Origin: Vespa crabro
Taxonomy: Eukaryota; Arthropoda; Insecta; Hymenoptera; Vespidae
Direction of reading: 5' to 3'
Length of the DNA: 64,000 nucleotides
Assembly: GCF_910589235.1 (NCBI RefSeq)
Contig: NC_060963.1
Coordinates: forward strand, 7,417,501-7,481,500
Of the stretch, positions 13,359 to 23,519 are shown one piece after another (the stretch's first letter is position 1; every line of letters begins with the position of its first letter). Below the pieces are notes generated by a model, which had not been told where the DNA came from, did no database searches, and was given only the letters and a program-made list of their open reading frames with translations. The translations under genes were made by a program, and so were the position numbers.

Positions 13359-13877
13359 TTTGCTGAAAGTGCACGAAAATAAATCACCAAAAATAAAAAG
13401 CTTCAATCTTAATGTTTTGTTATTTAGATTAATTATATATATTATTTACAACTATGTAAATAATATTGTAATTAAATAAATACTCTTCACATTATTAAAA
13501 ATACTACATATATAATACGAAATCTTTTTGATATTTGCGCTTCACGAAATTTATAAACCATCTTTCGAATTTACATTACAGAGGGCGACACATTTATGCG
13601 GTAATATTAATAGCATGACTGACAATTTGATTAAATAAAAATTGAGTAATCATTAATTAGATTAATTATTCATAAATTTATATTTATGCTATTATGAGCA
13701 CAAACAATTGTCTGTAATAATTGTATTAAAGTAAATAAAATTTGTACATATTATATTTAATCTTCTTTTGATTTAAGTGAAGTGAATCGTATACATAGCG
13801 ACATTAGGCGTTTTCAAACTGATTGGTAACATTTCACAAACCTTGTTTGTCTATATTAGTGTGGTCACCCTGTATGT
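13359..13877. promoter_or_regulatory. divergent region between RAD54B and RpS10
   Basis: About 500 bp of AT-rich sequence separates the RAD54B start codon from the probable RpS10 transcription start. At 13862-13872 the sequence TGGTCACCCTG differs at one base from the core-promoter Motif 1 (YGGTCACACTR) bound by M1BP at Drosophila ribosomal protein genes. It is followed within a few bases by a pyrimidine tract suited to a TOP-type start. Confidence 0.55.
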
Positions 13878-13915
13878 CTTTCCTCTTGAAAAGAAGGTCC
13901 ACAAAGAAACATCAA
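13878..13915 (+). other. RpS10: probable non-coding first exon of RpS10 with TOP start
   Basis: A pyrimidine tract CTTTCCTCTT begins at 13878, just downstream of the Motif-1-like element. A donor GTACGT lies at 13916. Joined to the acceptor TTTTCAG ending at 14380, this gives a short 5' UTR split by a roughly 465-bp intron, a common arrangement for insect ribosomal protein genes. The TOP motif is the usual mTOR-responsive translational control element. Confidence 0.5.
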
Positions 13916-14381
13916 GTACGTTTTTTTATGTTAAATATCTACCGAAATCTTGCGAATCTGTTGATATTACGAAATATTCTTAATATTATTAAATTATATA
14001 TGTTTTTAGAAATATATTATTTCATATAATGTTAAATATTTTTAATACAGACACGTGATAAATTTTTTACACTATACAATCTGAGAAGCTAATAATACTT
14101 TTTTCAAACTTACATATTAATGATCTTGTAAAAGTTACAAAGACTTAGAATTCTATGCATTTCTGATGAAAATACTATTGCTTTTAACGTTTAACCTATA
14201 TTACACATGTAATTATGTTTTGTTATCTATAGTACATGTTTATCAACCTAACATCTGTCTATTGGTCCTTTAAAAGTAACAAATTAGCAAGATTACATAC
14301 TAAATAACTAATATTACACAGTATGTAATATCTAAATTTATTAATAATAACATAGAATTAAATATTTATAATATTTTCAGG

Positions 14382-14944
14382 ATGTTGATGCCAAAAAAGA
14401 ATCGTGTTGCTATATATGAGTACTTGTTTAAAGAAGGTGTCATGGTAGCAAAGAAAGACTACCATGCTCCTAAACACCCTGAACTTGAATCAATCCCCAA
14501 TTTACAAGTAATTAAAGCAATGCAGGTAAAATTTATCTTGATGTTCAATTTTAAAAGAAATTATGCGTATTTTTTCACTTTTATAATATCTCTTTCATTA
14601 TTTTATAGTCTCTCAAATCCAGAGGACATGTCAAAGAACAATTTGCATGGCGACATTTCTATTGGTATTTAACGAACGAGGGTATTGAATATCTACGTGG
14701 ATACTTGCATCTTCCACCTGAAATAGTACCGTCTACATTAAAGAGGCAAGTAAGGTCTGAAACTGCAAGACCCAGACCAGCTGCAGGACCAAGAAGCGAA
14801 GCTTCAAGACCAACAGAGGACCGTGCTGGATACAGGCGAGGTCCAGGAGGTCTTGCTGGACCTGGTGATAAAAAAGCTGATGTTGGTGCTGGTACAGGTG
14901 ATTTAGAATTCCGTGGTGGATTTGGGCGTGGAAAAGCCCCATAA
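14382..14944 (+). CDS. RpS10: 40S ribosomal protein S10 (eS10)
   Basis: Two coding exons, 14382-14525 and 14609-14944, joined by an 83-bp GT-AG intron in phase 0, encode 159 residues, the usual eS10 length. This is a structural protein of the small ribosomal subunit on the head near the beak. The N-terminus MLMPKKNRVAIYEYLFKEGV and the segments FAWRHFYWYLTNEGIEYLR and YLHLPPEIVP are diagnostic of the winged-helix eS10 fold. The C-terminal tail is rich in Arg, Gly and Pro (for example FRGGFGRGKAP), as in other eS10 proteins. The acceptor lies one base upstream of the start codon, so the gene needs a separate 5' non-coding exon, proposed at 13878-13915. Confidence 0.97.
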
Positions 14945-14957
14945 GCAATTTTTGTAA

Positions 14958-14963
14958 AATAAA
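14958..14963 (+). terminator. RpS10: RpS10 poly(A) signal
   Basis: AATAAA lies 13 bp after the stop codon, followed by a further A/T-rich run. A very short 3' UTR is usual for ribosomal protein genes. Confidence 0.7.
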
Positions 14964-15284
14964 ATAATAAAAATTTCTTAATGTAATACTGTGTTTTAAT
15001 TTTTCAAAAAATAATATTTTAGTACTTGTCTATTTGATATGTAAATATGTAAAGTTCATTATTATTTATTATTATTATAATATGCAAATTTTACTATCTA
15101 ATCTCCATATATGAAATAGATTAATTGGTCATTCCTATTAGAATAAAATTTTCATTCTTTAAGTTTTCTTATATAATATTTACAATGTCATCTTCACATA
15201 AATTTTGTTCGTATTAATTTTTATTCAAGATGTTTCTTTAAAACTATAATTAACAAATAGAAACAACAAATAGACTTATAATAA

Positions 15285-15290
15285 TTTATT
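15285..15290 (-). terminator. candidate BLCAP poly(A) signal
   Basis: AATAAA on the minus strand (two overlapping copies), about 560 bp past the BLCAP stop codon. It would give a 3' UTR of about 0.55 kb, ending short of the RpS10 3' end. Confidence 0.45.
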
Positions 15291-15849
15291 TATTTTACAT
15301 TTAGAATATACTTTTTCTGTTAATACATTAAAGAAATATCATTTAAACACATTTGTAAAGTCACTGAAATGCCATATTTTAAAAAGAAGTTATCTATCAG
15401 GAAGATCATTATAACAATGTTACAATTATGTTAATGTCTATATTTTTGTGAATTTCCATGAGTTAACTATGCTACATGGTAAGTTTGTCAATGGATGAAA
15501 TTGTATACATTTAACAATTTTCTCGAAGATTAGACAATTTATCAAGAATTTAGCTCTAGTTTTCGAATCCTAACAAATAAACTCGATACATTTATTTTAT
15601 GAAATATTTGATATTCTTTAATAGCTCATAATTGGAAGGTTATGAAATATAAGAGTTTATAATACATTTGTTATAAAACTGTAAGCTGATAACTTATATT
15701 TTTGTGTTCATACTCTATACAAATACATATAGATTTTATATATCACACAAATTGACTATTTCAGGATAATATTTCTTAAACTCATTCTTGAAGACAGATG
15801 CAAAAAAACAAGTACAATTGAAATATCTAGGAAGAATGATAAAATCATT

Positions 15850-16092
15850 TTAACCATTAGCACATCTTACAGTGTCGCAATTTTTGCTCCATAGGAAGCA
15901 GTTACCGATACCACTGTAACATATCAGAAAAATTGCAACTAAGAAAACTAAACCGCACGTATTACAAGGTTTTCTTTCCAAAAAGAATCCAATTAGATAA
16001 AGTGCCATAAACATAACATGCGTTTGTAGCAATGCAGGATTTACGGGTTTGGGTATTAATAATACTGGAAGCAACCACTGTAGGCAATACAT
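15850..16092 (-). CDS. BLCAP: bladder cancer-associated protein homologue (BLCAP/bc10)
   Basis: A single open coding exon of 80 residues on the minus strand. The N-terminus MYCLQWLLPVLLIPKP is identical to the highly conserved BLCAP N-terminus, followed by a second hydrophobic segment, FLLERKPC-like FFLERKPCNTCG, and a third segment ending CYSGIGNCF. It is a small membrane protein with two hydrophobic segments and a Cys-rich C-terminus. BLCAP is known as a tumour-suppressor-like protein in mammals, with an undefined molecular role; Drosophila has bc10. The protein is slightly shorter than the 87-residue human form and its C-terminal tail differs. The gene converges on RpS10. Upstream 5' UTR exons were not resolved. 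Confidence 0.93.
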   Translation of the reverse strand: MYCLQWLLPVLLIPKPVNPALLQTHVMFMALYLIGFFLERKPCNTCGLVFLVAIFLICYSGIGNCFLWSKNCDTVRCANG

Positions 16093-19000
16093 TCTTTCTG
16101 TTGTGTGTCTTAGCGTTGTACACAGGATGTATCAGTCAAATCTCATCTACGCGAGAACCTTTTAAAAGACAACGTAAAAAAATGCGTTAGTCACATCCTT
16201 ATAAAAAAAAAATATCTATTATTACTTCATTACTTTATGAACCTCATTCGGAAGCATCATTGCCTGTGCAAAGAATATTTTTTCCTTCTTTTTCTTACCA
16301 AATGCAATCGAGCTTACGAACGCATTTGTAACGATATTAATATTCTCACAAACAATTTTTTACAATTCAAGGCCACAAATATAATCACCAATTCCAAGAC
16401 AACTCGTCTTAAATTCGATCAATCGTGAAACGACAGGCGATAGAATGTTCTCTTCTACCGTTAACCAATCAGATTTTCTATGCGTATAAAGTTTATGAAG
16501 AACAGCAAATGACTTCACCTTTTTTCAGAAACGAAATGCAATATTAAAAGATTGCAATTAATAATCGATTTAATCTTTATAAAGAAAGCTACTTAAATAG
16601 AAAAAAAATGTCCGAGACATCATCTACAATCACAAATCATTTATCTGTCACTTCGTACCTTATATGACCATATTAGCAAAGAGTTCAAATCGAAGTTTCT
16701 AGAGAACAGAGGATTTTACCAATCATCCAATAAAAATGCAGGATTTTTCATGACACATACATACACACACACATACATATACATATGGTAAATATTTCTT
16801 AATATAATATATTATATAAAAATAAATGCATTACGTGAAAGAGTTACTATATAACTTTATATAAATATAATTGGTCATTTTTATTTAATATAAGTTGTGA
16901 AAAATAAAATATAACCATATATTATAACGATTAATCCATGAATAATAATTAACTATAATTAACTTTTGAACTATTTCGTTGATTGGTTGTATCACCAGAA
17001 TCAACCTTATTAAATTTAATTCAATCCACCCATTTGATCTATATTTCATATAAATTGAAAAATATATCGTTGATTTTCATCGATCTGTATGATCAAATAC
17101 TACGATGAATATATATATATATATATAATATAAGATCGAACACAATAAATATATGATAAAGTAAATGTCTACAGGTGGAAATATGTTTCATTCAAGCATC
17201 CACATATCTGCGGGCTTTTCAAAAATCGTATATTTTTAAATAGCAAAGTAACAGATCGAATCTATCACAGATTTCAACCTATATTAGGTAACTGTTCGCT
17301 ACTTTTCGTTCGTAGCCTATGTGAGTACAGCGACACGTATGGGCAAAATATGAACTATAACGTAACAGCGAAACACTGTTTCTATCATATGCCTATTACA
17401 TCAATGTATAAACTTATGTAGGTTATAACTTTCGCTTAATTTAACAATTGAATTAGTGTACGACAGAAATTTTTATATATATAGTAAAAATAATAATGCA
17501 TCTGACAAAAGCATAAAAAAATCATATACCAAATTATACTTCTCTCTCTCCCTCTCTCTCTCCCCCTCTGATAATAGATTAATTGGAAAGAATTTGTTAA
17601 TCGTATAAACTTTATATCTTCTCTTTCTAGTTAAACATCTATAAATAGCTAAAGCATATTTAAACAACCATTAGTTCGATATTACTTGTAAATGGAATGA
17701 ATGGCATATAAAATATGATATACATTACACCGAAAATAATATCGTATATCCAGGTTTTTTTATTCTAAAATCTACGAATTTTGAAAATTAAAATAGAGCT
17801 CACTTACTCGCTCCCGCTAATACTCACATATATGAGTTCATCGACGCTGACGTTTGAGTGTTTTTCCTATCCTATCTGTACAAATAAACGGAGATATACT
17901 TACTCTATATATAATGCGAAAAAATTTCAAAATTTTCATGTAAAAATTTAAATCCCTCGATAATAAAGCTCGACGATATATACCGATATAACAAATCCTC
18001 GCTAATAAATCGACATTTCGACTGTAAATCGACCCCTCGATGATCCTGATGACGCTATGCTTTTAATATAGAACATGATTTTATAAAAATAATAATAAAT
18101 TTATTCGAATTTAAAACAAAAAAAAATTAAACTTGTATATTTCGAAACTAGTTAAAAAATATATGACTCAAATTTAATAATAAATATATATTAATACGAA
18201 ATAATCTTATTCGAGTACATATTCAAAGATGAAATATTTTTTCTAATCTTAATTTTTTAAATCTATGATGGATTTAAGAAATTTTGTAAACTTCCCTACA
18301 TTCATTATCGTAAAGTACATTGAGTAATAATATAAAATATGACTAATGATACAAAATGTGAATAAAATCATTTTTGAAAGATTCAAATAAGCTGGTGAAA
18401 ATAGTTAAATAGCTAAGTAGGCTATTGTTCCATTCTTAGGCTATAATTTATGGCTTTTTACTTTAATAGGTTTTTTTTGTTTTTTGCCGTAACTACATAT
18501 ATAAATCATACCTTATATGCAAAAAAGAAAAGAATCTAAGAATTTAATATATTACAAATGATAATGGGAAAGAATTAAAATCTTTTGTAATTCTAAAGAG
18601 TGAAAGAAAAAACTGACAACTCTAAAAATTAGCAAATAATAAAAATATAAAAAAACTGAGATCTTTGCATAAAAATTACTGCCTTTTGTTTAAAAGATAT
18701 TCGCTTAAAAATTGAGAAAGCATAAGTAAAAAACGAGAATTAGTATATTAACTCCGGAGCTAAAAATTGAATGATTTATTATAGGCTTTACGAGTTGTGA
18801 TTTTACAAATCTCTTTTTTTTATTAAAGGCTTTTTTTTATTAATGGTCTTTTCTATTTTATAAGCAATGACTCTACTCGATTTTTCTCCTTCGAAAATAA
18901 TGACTCCATTCCACTTTTTTTTCAAAAGCAATGATTCTTTTAAGATTTTTTTTTTTCAATCAAATCAATTAAATATTTAATTAATTTTTATTTAAAAATA

Positions 19001-19689
19001 TAAATTTGCTTATATTTAAAGATATAAACAAATATTCTGAATATTATAAGAAAATTATGCAGAATCGCTTGTAATTCAAAGATTATCATCGCAAAAGTCT
19101 TTTTTATTAGAAATGTCTCAAATATGCTAAAAATTCTTAAATATCTATGTCAAAGTGCAAATAATCATAAACGAGTATGAAACAATAAATTAAAAAATAT
19201 AATTCATGAAATCATTCAGGAGTAAATTTCCGAAAAAAACTCGTAATCATTCAATGCTTTTCTACTAATTAATTACTTAATTACAACCAATTAACTGCGT
19301 CGGGCGATTAGGAATTTTCAGCCTCGACATAATTTACTATTTAAGAAATTCTGCGATGGCTCAATAACACTCGTCCGTGATTTAAGTCGAAATGGAGGAA
19401 GGTTGATTCATAGATGATTGAAAATGAAGTAGGTCGACATCAAATTGATTGAGATTCTCTTCAATGACTCTAATATACAGTATTTAATTACTAATGAACG
19501 ATCATTGAATTTACTTCGCGAAACTCTATTGTTTTTTATAAATATAGTTTCTGCGACTGTTAAAAAAATAAAAATCTTTGCGAACAAACACTGACTCTAA
19601 GGACTGTATGCAATCGATTCAAGTTCACTCGTTGTTTAAATCGCGAAATGCGAATGAACAATCACTCTTTTTACTTCGTGATATTTTGG

Positions 19690-20190
19690 TTTTTATTTTA
19701 ACGATATAAACACCCGATTTCATCATTTGTACGCAATTGTAATGATGTTCTGAAATAGGAAAATAAAATCAAAATTATTAGTATAATTGTTATAATAAAA
19801 AATTGTTGAAAATATTGTAGAAATGTTTGATATAAAAATGTATTTACTTTATTGATTTTTGCACGACGGGTATCTTGTCCCAAGATAATAAGAAAGATTG
19901 AGTAAAATAAGAAACTATAAATGAGTTTTCAGTCGCGATTTTTGTATTTTTATTTTTGTCATATTTCGTTTTGCGCATTATTGTAGTGATATTCTGAAAC
20001 AAAAAAAAATAAAAATAAAATTATTATTATCATAATAATAATTATAATAAAAAATTCTTGAAAATATTGAGAAAATGTTTAATATAAAAATTTATTTATT
20101 TTAAGTCTTTATTTGCGCATTTTGCACATGCCGCAATATAATAAAGAATGTTCACTAAAGTAAGAAGCTAAAAATGAGTTTCTTGTGATC
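19690..20190. repeat. diverged tandem duplication, about 250-bp unit
   Basis: Copy 1 is about 19690-19940 and copy 2 about 19944-20190. Aligned landmarks in order: TGTTCTGAAAT / TATTCTGAAAC; TATAATAAAAAATTGTTGAA / TATAATAAAAAATTCTTGAA; GAAATGTTTGATATAAAAAT / GAAAATGTTTAATATAAAAA; and AAACTATAAATGAGTTTT / AAGCTAAAAATGAGTTTC. The copies differ by substitutions and small indels, so the duplication is old. The unit codes for nothing. Confidence 0.75.
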
Positions 20191-20487
20191 GTTACCAATT
20201 CTACTTCACAATTGTATTAAATATTCTTTAAATAACAGTTATTTATACTCTACGTACATCATACATTGTTTATATGATTGTAAAATAAATGAAATTATAA
20301 ATTGTTTAAGTTCATCCGTTTAGAAAAAAAGAATTTCGATGTTTACTCGTTGAAATCCGAACGAAAACTGGTTCGATAACAGTCAAAGTTAATCAAAAGT
20401 TCTTTTTTGTTAATATTAATTAAAAGTAAACACTTAAATCAAAAATTAAAAATTAAAAATTTAAATCTATTGAAATTTTAAATTGAA

Positions 20488-20998
20488 ATTATTTTATATT
20501 AAATGATTCTTACGACCTATATAATGTTTAAACAAATATACAAATTTGATTATTATAAATTATTAATTATAATTATTATAAATATATAATAATTTATTAT
20601 AATTATTATAAATAACTATTAATAATTAGTAGAAATCAATATTATGCTATCACATATCTTAAATTAATGTTAAATAATCGATTGAATTATTTACAATGGT
20701 ATATTAATTGTTCTTTATCTGTCAAAATTACTCATAAGATTAAAATTATTTTATTTTAACATTAATGTCTACATGATGTTAAAATTATATAAGCTTGATT
20801 TTTATAAATTATCGTTATCTAATTGTTAATTAATATTAATATAGAGTACATTAAAGTACTACATGTATATCTTGAATGTTAAATAGCCGACAGAATTATT
20901 TTAATTTTTGAATACGAAATAAGAAAGCTGCAATGTTTATTGTTTGAGATTCAATGGTAGACTGATTGTTTGTCACCTATTAAAATCGCTATAACTCC
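20488..20998. repeat. second diverged tandem duplication, about 255-bp unit
   Basis: Copy 1 is about 20488-20740 and copy 2 about 20745-20998. Landmarks: both begin ATTATTTTATxTTAA; ATATCTTAAATTAATGTTAAA in part against ATATCTTGAATGTTAAATAG in part; GAATTATTT in both; and CTGTCAAAATTACTCATAAG against TTGTCACCTATTAAAATCGC. Identity is low and partly helped by the AT-rich composition, so this is less certain than the first duplication. A further fragment resembling the start of the unit lies near 21220. Confidence 0.5.
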
Positions 20999-21461
20999 TT
21001 CTTCTTCGTTATTATTTAGATATATAATGAAAATTATTAATTATTCAAACTTACTAATATGGAAAAAGAGAATTCACAAGCTCACAAATAAATTAAAAAT
21101 TATTAATATACTTGTTTTGTTTATAACACTTACCTACAAGGATTTAAATTAAAAAATTTTTATCCAGCGCAAATAAAATTAAATTATTTAATATTAAAGA
21201 GATTAATATTATTAGTTTTGTAACGTTTAAACAATTGTACGATTGTTTATCCAAATATTAATGGTACTCTGCTTTTACGTATACACTTTACATTGTTAAA
21301 ATGAATATACATATAATAATTAAAAAGATCATACAAACTTATTTACGTGATGACGATTCCTACTTTTTCTTTATATCGATTTCACAATAGAATTTCATAG
21401 AAATTAACAATTCCACAAAATCGCTAAAAAAAAAATCAATAAGAAAAAAAATAATACGATA

Positions 21462-21655
21462 TTAACCCTTTGACTGCTATTGGCGCATATATGCGTCTGA
21501 CAAAGGCTATCGGTATGTCCTGTGGACGCATATATGCGTCCGGTGAAGATTTTAATTGATTACTATTTTCTTATTTTTATGTCCCTAGCGGTCGCATACA
21601 TGAACCGCATGCCTCTCACGCGAAGTGCTTCTGCTTAGAACAGTCAAAAGGTTAA
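21462..21655. mobile_element. 194-bp piggyBac-type MITE
   Basis: The element is bounded by TTAA at both ends (21462-21465 and 21652-21655), the target-site duplication of piggyBac transposons. Its terminal inverted repeats are TTAACCCTTTGACTG on the left and, read from the right, TTAACCTTTTGACTG: 15 bp with one mismatch. The interior includes two CGCATATATGCG palindromes, one (21524-21541) an 18-bp perfect palindrome. It has no open frame for a transposase and must have been moved in trans. It is GC-richer than its surroundings, which also marks it as an insertion. Confidence 0.85.
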
Positions 21656-22677
21656 AAAAAAACGGAATAAAAACAAAAGCGAGTATTACAAAGTGGTGAT
21701 TATAAGGCAGAAAGCCACGGAGAATAATGGACGAAAATAAAAGAACCGCTTCGTATTTATGATCGTATCATATCTGTGTATATATCGGTGGCTCATTATG
21801 TGTCGAAATTATTGAAGACACGATTGTTGAGAATTCGCGCGATATAGAATGCGCCTAAAAGAAAAGACATAGATCTTTGTGAGACACCAGCGACTAAGTT
21901 GGCTGTATTGTATCTTGTTTATTTTTTTTAATATTTTCTTTCTTTTTTTATTATTATAAATTATCAACATCATATACAATATAGGATATACATGATTTAT
22001 ATCTTGTATAATATATTTATATATATATTTCTCCTTCTATTTCTTTTTCTTATCGTTATTCTCATTATTATGTTTTGATATTATATATTATTACAGTAGT
22101 AATAATATAAAATGGATTGCAAGAGAAATTGCAGAAAAAGTAGTACTAAGAGTTTTAACTTTTTAGTAGAATTAACCTTAGATAACTTATATTTTGATTT
22201 TTGTAAAAATTATATGTAATGTATACATGTAAAAAAAATTAATGGTTATGTTCGTTTGTGTTGATAAAATAAAAAAAAAATAAAAAAAAAATCAGACGGA
22301 ATCAATCGAAAATTTTTTTTTATATTTAACAATATCTAAAATTTATTGGCATGAAAGCTGGAATACATACTTCTTTATTTTTACTATAGAATTATCCGTC
22401 CAAAACTCATTAAAATATCTAAATGAGTTACTGTAGCTTCTCTGTGTATCGTGAAATGCATTTCCTTGTGTTTGGAATAGATTAGATAATCTGAGCATTA
22501 GTTTACGCATACAAACAATCAAGTAATCTACTTCACGGAAACAAAACGTACACGACTTAAGTGTTTATATGAAAATCAGTAGTGTGATATTAGTTTCTTC
22601 TCTTTCACCGCAATGTTCAAGGAGCGCCACTTAACGAAATCTTTTTTTTTGAAAAATATTAAAAACAGCTTTTATGC

Positions 22678-22968
22678 CAACAATGAATTCAAACGTAATT
22701 TTTGATCGATTTTGATACAAAAAATTTCATTTTAAAGACGAAAATATAAGTGAGGACAAGATTTTTCAAATTTTTGATTTAGGAAGCTTTATTTTTATGC
22801 ATAAACTATTCTCGAAAAAATACTATTTTTTGACACGATTTTTTTTTGAAGAAAATAAAGCTTCTTAAAAAATCAAAAACACTATGTCCTTGCTTAAAAC
22901 TTTATCTTTAAAATGAGACTTTGTTCATTAAAATCGATAAAGAATTACGCCTGTACTCATTATTGTTG
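22678..22968. repeat. fold-back inverted repeat, arms about 118 bp
   Basis: The left arm 22678-22796 and the right arm 22852-22968 are reverse complements over nearly their whole length, at an estimated 75-80% identity, with a spacer of about 55 bp. Paired landmarks, reading the right arm as its complement: CAACAATGA / CAACAATAATGA; CGTAATTTTTGATCGATTTT / CGTAATTCTTTATCGATTTT; TCATTTTAAAGA in both; AGGACA in both; TTTTTGATTT in both; and GAAGCTTTATTTT in both. Composition bias alone cannot explain these ordered matches. It may be a fold-back MITE; transcription would give a long hairpin RNA. I found no convincing target-site duplication. Confidence 0.8.
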
Positions 22969-23519
22969 TAAACCATAATAAAACCATAGGTAATAAATAG
23001 CCTTAATCGACTGGATATTTTCGAGGTTGTACGCAAGTTTAATAGTGAAAAATATGTCAGTAGGTGTAACAATATGAAATGTAAGTAATAGATATGTAGG
23101 CGTATGCATTCATATGTATATATATAGATATGATATAGATATATAGATATGTTATGACGATTCTCATGAAGTTAGGATTGTATAATAAAACAGTTTTGTA
23201 AGTGAATAAATATTTTATTTTTTAAATGAAATGTTAACAAAAATTAATTTTATATTATTTTTTCTATATTCCACACACTTTATATTTTTCAATTATTTTT
23301 AATGAAATTACTATCAGTTAACAAAATAATTTCAAAAAGAAAAAAAGTATATATATATATATACATATATGACGATATAAAGTATTAAAGTATAAAGTAG
23401 ACATATTTTGTATATATTAATAAATTTTGTCTAATATTTTTTTCTAAAGATAAAATACAAACTATGCACCTATTTAAGAAGTACAAAATTAAGAAGCCTT
23501 TAAATTAACTTTAGTGAAA

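Larger units (their letters stand above)
16093..23519. other. AT-rich intergenic region, no gene seen
   Basis: About 7.4 kb between BLCAP (start side) and SNX17 (start side), without a supportable coding exon. The first few hundred bases should contain the BLCAP promoter and 5' UTR. The region contains two diverged tandem duplications (19.7-20.2 kb and 20.5-21.0 kb), a piggyBac-type MITE and a fold-back inverted repeat, listed separately. Confidence 0.6.

Noticed and set aside
14090..14270. Possible C/D snoRNA in the first RpS10 intron (TGATGA near 14163)
   Set aside because: No CTGA D box at a suitable distance and no terminal stem.
14733..14948. 71-codon minus-strand frame
   Set aside because: Antisense shadow of the RpS10 C-terminal exon.
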